From positions 1 through 50,512 of the forward strand of contig JACAEE010000141.1 of NCBI GenBank assembly GCA_013389015.1: 50,512 nt of DNA, read 5' to 3'. The translations under genes and the position numbers were made by a program. The notes beneath the pieces were generated by a model. That model made no database searches. It had not been told where the DNA came from and saw nothing but the letters and a program-made list of their open reading frames with translations. Of the stretch, positions 42,524-49,999 are shown one piece after another. Within the stretch, counting starts at the first letter, position 1; the number at the start of each line of letters is the position of its first letter. Source of the DNA: Hydrogenophilaceae bacterium. Lineage in GTDB: Bacteria; Pseudomonadota; Alphaproteobacteria; Caulobacterales; Aquidulcibacteraceae.

Positions 42524-42829
42524 ATGCTCGCCAGAATTTACCGCCCCGCGAAGAACGCCATGCAATCGGGCAAAGCCAACACCCGCCAATGGGTGCTGGA
42601 GATGGAGCCCGGCGCGCCCTTGAAGCCCGACGCGCTGATGGGCTGGCAAACCTCGACCGATCCCGCGCGCCAGGTGCGGCTCGAATTCGAGACGCGCGAG
42701 CAGGCGATCGCGTTCGCCCGCGCGCACAACATTCCCCATGTCGTCGCCGAGCCGCGCGAGCCAAGGCGCATCATCAAGGCCTATGGCGATAATTTCGCGT
42801 TCGACCGCAAGGAGCCGTGGTCGCACTGA
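42524..42829 (+). CDS. NADH:ubiquinone oxidoreductase accessory subunit (NDUFS4-like)
   Basis: 101 residues matching the complex I 18-kDa/NDUFS4 family (ETC complex I conserved region): RIYRPAKNAMQSGKANTRQWVLEMEP, then GWQTSTDPARQVRLEFETREQAIAFARAH, and the C-terminal RIIKAYGDNFAFDRKEPWSH. This supernumerary subunit occurs in alphaproteobacteria and mitochondria and lies at the peripheral arm of complex I. It is commonly encoded next to a tRNA gene and away from the nuo operon, as here. Confidence 0.93.
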   Translation: MLARIYRPAKNAMQSGKANTRQWVLEMEPGAPLKPDALMGWQTSTDPARQVRLEFETREQAIAFARAHNIPHVVAEPREPRRIIKAYGDNFAFDRKEPWSH

Positions 42830-42832
42830 GAG

Positions 42833-42923
42833 GGCGAATGGCGAATGGCCAATGGCGAATGGCCAATGGCGAATGGGGTGGCGCGTGCGCGTTCCACTCG
42901 CTATTCGCTGTTCGCCATTCGCC
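42833..42923. repeat. GCGAATGGCCAATG tandem repeat with inverted partner before tRNA-Arg
   Basis: The 14-base unit GCGAATGGCCAATG occurs twice in perfect tandem within 42834-42876, with flanking partial GCGAATG units. TTCGCCATTCGCC at 42911-42923 is the exact reverse complement of GGCGAATGGCGAA at 42833-42845. A large hairpin could form, ending five bases before the tRNA. Confidence 0.75.
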
Positions 42924-42928
42924 GGCGG

Positions 42929-43005
42929 GCGCCCATAGCTCAACCGGATAGAGCATCCGCCTTCTAAGCGGACGGTTGCAGGTTCGAGTCCTGCTGGGCG
43001 CGCCA
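42929..43005 (+). tRNA. tRNA-Arg (anticodon UCU)
   Basis: Acceptor stem GCGCCCA/TGGGCGC with encoded GCCA at 43002-43005. Anticodon stem TCCGC/GCGGA, loop CTTCTAA, anticodon TCT. T arm GCAGG TTCGAGT CCTGC. 77 nucleotides. It reads AGA codons, which are rare in this window. Confidence 0.96.
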
Positions 43006-43019
43006 GTCCTGGCGTGCGT

Positions 43020-44180
43020 TCAGGCGAGCCGCGCCAATCCGGCTTCGAGATCGGCGAGGAGGTCGTCCGGATGTTCAAGGCCGACGGAGAGGCGGATGAG
43101 TTCGCCCTCTTCGCGCCAGGGGCGGGCGGTGCGCACAAGTTGCTCGCTGCACGGCACGATCAGGCTTTCATAGCCGCCCCACGAGAAGCCCATTTTCAGC
43201 ACCGAGAAGCCTTCCAGCATCGCCTTCAGCTTTTCCGGCGCGCAGGGCCTGAGCACGAAGCCGAAGAGGGCGCTCGCGCCGCTGAAATCGCGCCGCCACA
43301 GCGCATGGTCGCGATGGCTTTCGAGCGCAGGATGGATGACTCGCGCGACTTCGGCGCGCGTCTCCAGCCATTGCGCGATCTTGAGCGCGCTCGCGCTCTG
43401 CTGGGAAAGCCGCGCCAGCATCGTGCGCATCCCGCGCAGCGCGAGATAGGCGTCGTCCGGGGCGACGCCCAACCCAAGCTCCTTCGCCGCCGCGAAGACG
43501 CGCGCCTGCCAGTCCTTCGAGCGCGCCAGCACGGCGCCGACCAGCAAATCCGAATGCCCGCCCTGATATTTGGTGAGCGCCTGGATCGAGAGATCGATCC
43601 CATGCGCGAACGGCTTGAAATAGACGCCCGCCGACCAGGTGTTGTCGATGATCGTCGCTGCGTCGCGCGCGCGCGCCGCCGCCGCGATCGCGGGAACGTC
43701 CTGGACCTCGAACGTCAGCGAGCCGGGGCTTTCCAGAAACACCGCGCAGGTCGCGTCGGTGATGAGCTCGGCGATGCCCGCGCCGATGCCTGGATCATAG
43801 TAGCGCGTGCGCACGCCCAGCCGCTTGAGCATGCGGTCGCAAAAGCGGCGCGTGGGCTTGTAGACGCTGTCGGTGACGAGCGCCTCGCCGCCCTCGCGCA
43901 CGCAGGCGAGCAGCGCCAGCGTGCACGCGGCGAGCCCCGAGGGCGCCAGCGTCGCGCCCGCGCCGCCTTCGACCGCGATGAGCGCCTCCTTCAGCGCCTC
44001 ATGCACGCTCATGCCGTCGAGCGCGTAGGTGCGCTTGGCCTCGCCATAGAGATCTTCGACATGGTCGATGATCAGCGTGGACGCATGATGCACGGGCGGA
44101 TTGACCGCGCCGTCGGAGCGCGCGTGATCGCGCCCCGCCTGCGCCACGCGCGTTTCGATCCGACGCGGATCCTTCGCCAT
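43020..44180 (-). CDS. metC: Cystathionine beta-lyase (PLP, Cys/Met metabolism)
   Basis: 386-residue fold-type I PLP enzyme that cleaves cystathionine to homocysteine, pyruvate and ammonia. The Schiff-base Lys204 lies in QALTKYQGGHSD; other motifs are SGLAACTLALLAC, ESPGSLTFEVQDVPAI, DNTWSAGVYFKPFAHG, and the C-terminal SWGGYESLIVPCS. The SLTFEVQD stretch favours beta-lyase over gamma-synthase. It ends the minus-strand series; its start is two bases from the sseA stop, so the two sulfur genes form a pair. Confidence 0.92.
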   Translation of the reverse strand: MAKDPRRIETRVAQAGRDHARSDGAVNPPVHHASTLIIDHVEDLYGEAKRTYALDGMSVHEALKEALIAVEGGAGATLAPSGLAACTLALLACVREGGEALVTDSVYKPTRRFCDRMLKRLGVRTRYYDPGIGAGIAELITDATCAVFLESPGSLTFEVQDVPAIAAAARARDAATIIDNTWSAGVYFKPFAHGIDLSIQALTKYQGGHSDLLVGAVLARSKDWQARVFAAAKELGLGVAPDDAYLALRGMRTMLARLSQQSASALKIAQWLETRAEVARVIHPALESHRDHALWRRDFSGASALFGFVLRPCAPEKLKAMLEGFSVLKMGFSWGGYESLIVPCSEQLVRTARPWREEGELIRLSVGLEHPDDLLADLEAGLARLA

Positions 44181-44182
44181 CG

Positions 44183-45037
44183 TCAGGCGGGCCCCGTTAC
44201 GATCGGCGTGTCGTCAAGCGCGCCCCATTCCGCCCAGGACCCGTCATAGACCGGCGCGTCCCAGCGCCCTATGCGCGCGAGCGCCAGCGCGATGACCGCC
44301 GCCGTGATCCCCGAGCCGCACGTGCACACGACGCGCGTCTTGGCCGTGACGCCGGCGTCGGCGAACAGCGCCTCGAGTTCGGCGCGGCTCTTCATGACCC
44401 CGTCCCGCACCAGGGCCGATGCCGGGATATTGTGCGCGCCGGGCATATGGCCTGACTTCAATCCGGGCCGCGGCTCCGGCGCATCGCCCGCGAAGCGCGC
44501 CGCGGGGCGCGCGTCAAGAACAAGCGCGCGGCCCGTCTCCACCGTTTTGCGCATGTCGGCCAGATCACGCACCAGATCGGCGCGGTAGCGCGCGGTGAAG
44601 TGGCGCTCGGCGCGCGGCTGGGGCGGGCCGTCTTCGAGCGGCAGTCCAGCGGCCTCCCACGCCGGCAGGCCGCCGTCGAGCACGACGACGTCGGCGTGGC
44701 CCATGACGCGGAACGTCCACCACACCCGCGCCGCGGAGAAGAGGCCGTGGGCGTCATAGACGACCACGCGCGCGCCGTCGCCGATCCCCAGCTTGCGGAC
44801 GCGCGAGGCGAATTTCTCCGGCGCCGGCAGCATGTGAGGAAGCGGCGAGGCGGTGTCGGCGATCTCGTCGATGTCGAAAAAGACGGCCCCGGGGATGCGC
44901 TTCTCGGCATGTTCTGCGCGCGGGTCGCGCCCGTCGCCGGGCAGGAACCAGGTCGCATCGACGATCCGGATGTCCGGCGCGCCGAGACGCTCGGCGAGCC
45001 AGGCGGGGGTGACCAGGGGATCGGCCGTTTCGCTCAT
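44183..45037 (-). CDS. sseA: 3-mercaptopyruvate sulfurtransferase
   Basis: 284 residues with two rhodanese domains. The active-site Cys240 sits in CGSGITAAV, the loop of mercaptopyruvate sulfurtransferases (thiosulfate-type enzymes have CRKGVTA). The N-terminal inactive domain shows DATWFLPG and HIPGAVFFDID-like KRIPGAVFFDIDEIAD. It moves sulfur from 3-mercaptopyruvate to thiols or cyanide. Pairing with metC suggests cysteine/sulfur catabolism. Confidence 0.93.
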   Translation of the reverse strand: MSETADPLVTPAWLAERLGAPDIRIVDATWFLPGDGRDPRAEHAEKRIPGAVFFDIDEIADTASPLPHMLPAPEKFASRVRKLGIGDGARVVVYDAHGLFSAARVWWTFRVMGHADVVVLDGGLPAWEAAGLPLEDGPPQPRAERHFTARYRADLVRDLADMRKTVETGRALVLDARPAARFAGDAPEPRPGLKSGHMPGAHNIPASALVRDGVMKSRAELEALFADAGVTAKTRVVCTCGSGITAAVIALALARIGRWDAPVYDGSWAEWGALDDTPIVTGPA

Positions 45038-45084
45038 GGGCGGACGCTAGGCGAGCGCGGCCGGCGCGTCCATGCCCGGATCGG

Positions 45085-46347
45085 TCAGGCCGGCTTGGCG
45101 AGCGAAAGCTGGACGACGTCGGTGCGCCCGGTGCGGAAGCCGGCTTCGCAATAGCTCAGATAGAAGCGCCACAGCTGCTTGAAGCGCTCGTCGAAGCCCA
45201 GCGAGCGGATCTCGTCCCATTTCGCGGTGAAGCTCTGCGACCATTGCGCCAGCGTGTCGGCGTAGCTCTGGCCGAAGGCTTCGAGCTTGCGCCAGACGAG
45301 GCCGGCGCGCTCGGTCTCGGCTTCCAGGCGCGAGACGCTGGGCAGCATGCCGCCCGGGAAGATGTAGCGCTGGATGAAATCGGCGCGGCGGCGGTAGGCG
45401 GAGAAGAGGTCGTCGCGGATGGTGATGATCTGCAGCGCCGCCGCGCCGCCGGGGCGCAGCACGTCGCTGATCTTGGCGAAATAGGCCGGCCAGTAGCGCT
45501 CGCCCACAGCCTCGAACATCTCGATCGAGGCCACCTTGTCGAAGGCGCCGCGCACGTCGCGATAATCCTGCAGGCGAATCTCGACGCGGTCGGACAGGCC
45601 GGCCGCGGCCATGCGCTCGTCGGCGAACTTCTTCTGCGCTTCGCTGATCGTGACGCCGACCACTTCGGCGCCGTACTCGCGCGCGGCGATCTCGGCGAAG
45701 CCGCCCCAGCCGCAGCCGATTTCGAGCACCCTTTCGCCGGGCTTCAGCTCCAGGTGCGCCGCGAGCGCGCGGTACTTGGCGAGCTGCGCGTCCTTCAGCG
45801 CCTGTCCCGGCGCATCGAAGCGCGCGGAGGAATAGGTCATCGTCGGGTCGAGCCAGGCGGAATAGAACCTGTTGCCCAGGTCGTAGTGCTCATGGATGTT
45901 CTTGCGCGCGCCCGCGCGCGTGTTGCGCCGCCCGGCATGGCGCACGAGATTGACCGCGCGCACCAACAGATTGCCCTTGATCATCCGCGCGATGCGGTCG
46001 CCGTTGGCCGAAAGCACGGTGAGCAGCGCGGAGAGATCGGGCGTATCCCATTCGCCAGCCATGAAGCCCTCGGCGAAGCCGATGTCGCCGCTCAGCAGCA
46101 CACGGCGCGCGAAGCGCGGATTGCGGATGATGAGTTCCGCCTCAGGGCCTCCCGGCTCGCCGAACTGCAGCGCCCGACCGTCCGCGAAGCGCAGCCGCAC
46201 GCACGCCGCCTTGAGGTCAAGCAGCGCGAAACAGACGGCCTTGAGGCTGGCGGGCGCATCGAGCGCCATGATCGCGCGCGCGGTGGCTTGTTCGCCCTGG
46301 CGCGCGGGCGCGGGTTGAGGCGGGGCGATCAGCTCAAGCTCGGTCAT
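45085..46347 (-). CDS. cfa: Cyclopropane-fatty-acyl-phospholipid synthase family methyltransferase
   Basis: 420 residues. SAM-dependent transfer of a methylene/methyl group to unsaturated acyl chains of membrane phospholipids. N-terminal lipid-binding part with GDIGFAEGFMAGEWDTPDL. Methyltransferase domain with HYDLGNRFYSAWLDPTMTYSSA, SAM motif VLEIGCGWGGFAEIAA, and the active-site FIQRYIFPGGMLPS region. Its ATG overlaps the DUF1365 stop by four bases, and it is the fourth gene of the phrB cluster. In Rhodobacter, Cfa-type enzymes in such clusters methylate 18:1 chains, including on the way to furan fatty acids, so the product need not be a cyclopropane. Confidence 0.93.
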   Translation of the reverse strand: MTELELIAPPQPAPARQGEQATARAIMALDAPASLKAVCFALLDLKAACVRLRFADGRALQFGEPGGPEAELIIRNPRFARRVLLSGDIGFAEGFMAGEWDTPDLSALLTVLSANGDRIARMIKGNLLVRAVNLVRHAGRRNTRAGARKNIHEHYDLGNRFYSAWLDPTMTYSSARFDAPGQALKDAQLAKYRALAAHLELKPGERVLEIGCGWGGFAEIAAREYGAEVVGVTISEAQKKFADERMAAAGLSDRVEIRLQDYRDVRGAFDKVASIEMFEAVGERYWPAYFAKISDVLRPGGAAALQIITIRDDLFSAYRRRADFIQRYIFPGGMLPSVSRLEAETERAGLVWRKLEAFGQSYADTLAQWSQSFTAKWDEIRSLGFDERFKQLWRFYLSYCEAGFRTGRTDVVQLSLAKPA

Positions 46348-47171
46348 GCGGCGTGGTCCAGAGAACGGCAGGACGCACTGGCGTCGATGGCTTCATCTCG
46401 ATTATGGGAAGCGGGCGTCATCTCGGCAAGCGGCGGCGCCGGTTTCGGGCGATAGCGCGCGCCGCGCAGCCAAATCCAAAAGGCCTGCCAGTGGATCGCG
46501 GCGATGACGCCGATCCCCGCCCAGGGCGCGCGCAGGAAGGCGGCGCACAGCGCGCCATCGGTGAGCGCCCGCCGGCGTCCCGTCAGCGTGGCGACATGCT
46601 CCGTCTCCTGATCAACGCGGTTCTCCACGACGAGGGAGAAGCGCTCCCCGGGCGGCGCGAGCGTGAAGCGGTATCCGCCCGCCACATCGAAGAAGGGCGA
46701 GACGTGAAAGCGCTTCGGCGCGGCGTGACGGCACGGCGCCGCATCGGGCGCAATCGCGGCGGCGTAGGCGTGGGTTTCGCCGAACGTGTTGTTGACTTCG
46801 TAGACCACGCCGCGCAGGCGCCCGTCCGGCCCATAGCCGAAGAAGATCGTGAGCGGGCTGAAGGCGCGCCCGAGCACGCGCGGAAACGCAAGCACTCTGA
46901 TCGGGCCGCCCTCCAGCATTGCGCCGACCGCGGCGAGTTTCGCTTCGACCCACCCCCGTAACGGCGCGCCGCTGCGATCGCCATGATCCTTGTCAAAAAA
47001 GCTGAACAGGCCAGGGCGATTGCGGCGCAAGAGCCGCAGCCCGCGCGGTTCGTCGAGAGCGTCGACATCGAGCAGCAGCAGGCGCACGCAATAGCTGAAT
47101 CGCCGCACGAACGGGCGCATGCGCACATGCACGGTGCGGCATTCGTAGAGGCAGGGGGAGGGCGCGCTCAT
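46344..47171 (-). CDS. DUF1365 family protein
   Basis: 275 residues of the DUF1365 family: YECRTVHVRMRPFVRRFSYCVRLLLLDVDAL at the N-terminus, RVLGRAFSPLTIFFGY and VVYEVNNTFGETHAY in the middle, RFHVSPFFDVAGGYRFTL, and a C-terminal hydrophobic-aromatic segment IAAIHWQAFWIWLRGARY. The biochemical function was long unknown. The gene is almost always found between an FAD oxidoreductase gene and a cfa-type gene, as here, and lipid modification is the likely context. Overlaps both neighbours by four bases, so it is translationally coupled. Confidence 0.93.
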   Translation of the reverse strand: MSAPSPCLYECRTVHVRMRPFVRRFSYCVRLLLLDVDALDEPRGLRLLRRNRPGLFSFFDKDHGDRSGAPLRGWVEAKLAAVGAMLEGGPIRVLAFPRVLGRAFSPLTIFFGYGPDGRLRGVVYEVNNTFGETHAYAAAIAPDAAPCRHAAPKRFHVSPFFDVAGGYRFTLAPPGERFSLVVENRVDQETEHVATLTGRRRALTDGALCAAFLRAPWAGIGVIAAIHWQAFWIWLRGARYRPKPAPPLAEMTPASHNRDEAIDASASCRSLDHAA

Positions 47172-48472
47172 GCGGCTGCGCGCGCCGGCTCAAGCGCCGG
47201 GGCCGGTTGCGGCGGCGCCGGCGCTTTCGACCAGGGCGCCGGCGCGCCGAGGCGCGCTGCGACTGCGAGCCCGGAGGCCAGGCCGTCCTCGTGGAAGCCA
47301 TGCCCGGTCCAGGCGCCGGCGAACCAGATCCGGTCGCGCCCCTGCAGGCGCGCGATCTGCGCCTGCGCGGCGAGCGCGGGCGCGTCGAATTGCGGATGGT
47401 CGTAGACGAGGCGCGCGAACGTCAGTTCCGGGGCCGGCGCCGCCGCCGGGTTCAAGGTGACGAAGAGCGGGCGATCGCGGCGGATTCGCTGCAGCTTGTT
47501 CATCCAATACGTCACGCACACGCGCCCGGGATTGTCGCGGCTGCGCAGATAGTTCCAGGAGGCCCACGCGGCCTTGCGGCGCGGCATGAGCGCGGCGTCG
47601 CGGTGCAGATAGGCCGTGTTCGGCGCATAGCGGATCGCGCTCAAGGCTGCGTGCTCGGCGTCGTAGCCTTTGAGAATGGCGTGCGCTTCGTCGGCGTGGC
47701 AGGCCAGCACGGCGTGATCGAACATCTGCACGTCGCCCGAGGCGCGGCGCAGTTCGACGCCCGAGGCGACACGGGCGACGGAGACGACCGCATCGCCCGT
47801 CTGCACACGCGGCCCCAGCGCGTGGCGCAGCGCCTCCACATAGGTGCGGCTGCCGCCCTCGACGCTGCGCCAGAACGGGCGGATGAGATGCAGCAGGCGG
47901 TGGTTCTCGAAGAAGCGCAGGAAACTCGTCGCCGGATAACGCAGCATATCCTGTTCGGGTGTGGACCAGATCGCCGCGCCCATCGGCAACAGATACTGGC
48001 TGAGAAAGCCGCGACTGAGGCGCAGCCCCGCGACATAGTCCTCCAGCGTCACGCCATTGATCCGGTCGAGCTTCAGATCCGCGCGCGCCTGGGCGGAGAA
48101 TTTCACGATGTCGCCGAGCAGGCATAGGAAGCCCGCGTCGGCCATGTTGCGCTTCCAGGCGAAAAGTCCGGAAAGCCCGTTGCTCGACCATTCCCAGCCG
48201 TCGGGATCAGACACCGCAAAACTCATGTCCGACACGAAGGAGGGCACGCCCAGATGCTCGAACAGCGCCGCCAGATTGGGATAGTTGCGCTTGTTGTAGA
48301 CGATGAAGCCGGTGTCGACGGCGATCCGCGCGCCGTCATAGTCGATGGCGAGCGTATTGGCGTGGCCGCCGAGGCGGCGTTCCTTCTCGAACAGCGTCAC
48401 CTCGTGGCGCTCCTTGAGCGCGTAGGCGGCGCCCAAGCCGGAGACGCCCGCGCCGATCACTGCAATACGCAT
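47168..48472 (-). CDS. FAD-dependent amine-oxidase/desaturase-like oxidoreductase
   Basis: 434 residues. Rossmann FAD motif MRIAVIGAGVSGLGAAYAL, then FEKERRLGGHANT and DTGFIVYNKRNYPNL, typical of the NAD(P)/FAD-binding protein always linked to DUF1365. The C-terminal FAD contact is WFAGAWTGHGFHEDGLASGL. The fold is that of monoamine oxidases and phytoene desaturases, so oxidation or desaturation of a modified acyl chain is plausible (inference). The Pro/Ala-rich C-terminus is low complexity. It begins 19 bases after phrB. Confidence 0.92.
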   Translation of the reverse strand: MRIAVIGAGVSGLGAAYALKERHEVTLFEKERRLGGHANTLAIDYDGARIAVDTGFIVYNKRNYPNLAALFEHLGVPSFVSDMSFAVSDPDGWEWSSNGLSGLFAWKRNMADAGFLCLLGDIVKFSAQARADLKLDRINGVTLEDYVAGLRLSRGFLSQYLLPMGAAIWSTPEQDMLRYPATSFLRFFENHRLLHLIRPFWRSVEGGSRTYVEALRHALGPRVQTGDAVVSVARVASGVELRRASGDVQMFDHAVLACHADEAHAILKGYDAEHAALSAIRYAPNTAYLHRDAALMPRRKAAWASWNYLRSRDNPGRVCVTYWMNKLQRIRRDRPLFVTLNPAAAPAPELTFARLVYDHPQFDAPALAAQAQIARLQGRDRIWFAGAWTGHGFHEDGLASGLAVAARLGAPAPWSKAPAPPQPAPALEPARAAA

Positions 48473-48491
48473 GCGCGCTCCTTCAGATGCT

Positions 48492-49934
48492 TCAGATGCT
48501 GGACTTGATCGCGCCGAACGCTGCGAGCGCGCGCTTGCGCGCCGCGGCGTGGTCGATGATGCGGTGGGGATAGGTTTCGCCGAGGCGCACGCCGGCGCGC
48601 GCCAGCACGGCGTCTGAGGCCATCCAGGGCGCGTGGATCAATTCGTCCGGCATGCCGGCGAGTTCGGGCAGCCAGCGGCGCACATAGGCGCCGTCGGGAT
48701 CGTAGGCCTCGCCCTGAGCGACGGGATTGAAGATGCGGAAATAGGGCGCGGCGTCTGCGCCCGAACCCGCCACCCATTGCCAGGATGCGGAATTGTTGGC
48801 GAGATCGGCGTCGACGAGCGTGTCCCAGAACCACGCTGCGCCGCGGCGCCAGTCGATCATGAGATCCTTCACCAGGAACGAGGCCGCGATCATGCGTACG
48901 CGATTGTGCATCCAGCCGGTCGTCCACAGCTCGCGCATGCCGGCGTCGACGATCGGATAACCGGTGCGCCCGCGCGTCCAGGCGCGAAAGCCCGCCGCAT
49001 CGTCCGCCCACGGAAAATCGTCGAACGCGGGCTTCCAATTGCGTTCTGGAAGGTCGGGCCAATGGAACAGCAGATGATGCGAGAACTCGCGCCAGCCGAG
49101 TTCGGACAGGAACTTCTCGAGCGCGCGGTCTGCCCCCGTCGTCTCCGCCTTCGCGGCGGCCGCCGCCCAGGCCTGCGCCGGGCTCAGCTCGCCGAAATGG
49201 AGATGCGGCGACAGCCGCGAGGTTCCCGCGATCCCGGGGCGATCGCGATCCTCGGGATAGCGGGAGAAGGCCGCCTCGAGGAAGCGGTCGAGGGCCGCCT
49301 TCGCGCCAGCCTCGCCAGGCCGCCAGATCTCGAAGCCCGCCGCCCAATTGGGGCGTGTGGGCGAGAGCTCCCAATCCTCCAGCCGCTCGCTCGAAACGGC
49401 GCCGTCCCAAGCCCGCAGCGCGCGCGGCGCCGGCAGCGGCGTGCGCGCGGCGTGCGCGCGCGCCGTCCGCCAGAACGGTGTGAACACCTTGAACGGGCCG
49501 CCCTGGCCGGTCTTGAGCGTCCCCGGTTCGTGGAGGAGGGCGCCGGGCGCGGCCTCGGCGGAGACGCCGCGCGCCTCAAGGGCCGCCTTGAGCGTCGCAT
49601 CGCCAGCCATCGCGCTGGGCTCATAGACGCGCGACCATCGGACTTCGGCCGCCCCGGTCTCCGCCGCCAGCCGCTGCACCTCCTGAAGAGCGGCGCCGCG
49701 GCGCAGGATCAGCCGCCCGCCCAGTCGCGCCAGCGAGGCCGCCAGCGCCCGAAGGCTGCGCTCGAGCCACCAGCGCGAGGCCGCGCCCATGCGCCAGCGC
49801 CCAGGCGTCTCGTCGTCGAGCACATAGGCGAAGACGAGCGGCCGGCCCGAAGCCGCCGCTGCGGCGACGGCCGGATTGTCCCCGAGGCGCAGATCTTGGC
49901 GAAACCAGACGAGGACGGGGGCGGGCGAGCTCAT
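48492..49934 (-). CDS. phrB: Deoxyribodipyrimidine photolyase
   Basis: Light-driven repair of cyclobutane pyrimidine dimers. 480 residues, class I CPD photolyase length. N-terminal antenna domain starts VLVWFRQDLRLGDNPAV. The FAD domain shows SRLSPHLHFGELSPAQAW, GWREFSHHLLFHWPDL, TGYPIVDAGMRELWTTGWMHNRVRM, FLVKDLMIDWRRGAAWFWDTLVDADLANNSASWQWVAGSG and DAAPYFRIFNPVAQG. Start chosen at ATG 49934 (MSSPAPVLVWFRQ), which leaves the promoter-like sequence just upstream. First gene of the FAD/DUF1365/cfa cluster. Confidence 0.96.
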   Translation of the reverse strand: MSSPAPVLVWFRQDLRLGDNPAVAAAAASGRPLVFAYVLDDETPGRWRMGAASRWWLERSLRALAASLARLGGRLILRRGAALQEVQRLAAETGAAEVRWSRVYEPSAMAGDATLKAALEARGVSAEAAPGALLHEPGTLKTGQGGPFKVFTPFWRTARAHAARTPLPAPRALRAWDGAVSSERLEDWELSPTRPNWAAGFEIWRPGEAGAKAALDRFLEAAFSRYPEDRDRPGIAGTSRLSPHLHFGELSPAQAWAAAAAKAETTGADRALEKFLSELGWREFSHHLLFHWPDLPERNWKPAFDDFPWADDAAGFRAWTRGRTGYPIVDAGMRELWTTGWMHNRVRMIAASFLVKDLMIDWRRGAAWFWDTLVDADLANNSASWQWVAGSGADAAPYFRIFNPVAQGEAYDPDGAYVRRWLPELAGMPDELIHAPWMASDAVLARAGVRLGETYPHRIIDHAAARKRALAAFGAIKSSI

Positions 49935-49941
49935 TCGCCGC

Positions 49942-49971
49942 TTCGTACGCGGGCGGGGCCGCGCTGGATCA
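49942..49971 (-). promoter_or_regulatory. Candidate ChrR-type ECF sigma promoter for the phrB cluster
   Basis: On the minus strand TGATCC (49971-49966), an 18-base spacer, and TACGAA (49947-49942). The Rhodobacter RpoE-ChrR consensus, as I recall it, is TGATCC-N18-TAAGA. The -10 ends seven bases before the phrB ATG, so transcription would begin at or next to the start codon (leaderless mRNA). Confidence 0.55.
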
Positions 49972-49999
49972 GCGCCCAACGGCGCCGTAAAGCACGGCC

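Noticed and set aside
42833-42923. Possible short CRISPR-like array
   Set aside because: The units are 14 bases, contiguous and without spacers, and are matched by an inverted copy; this is a simple tandem/inverted repeat.
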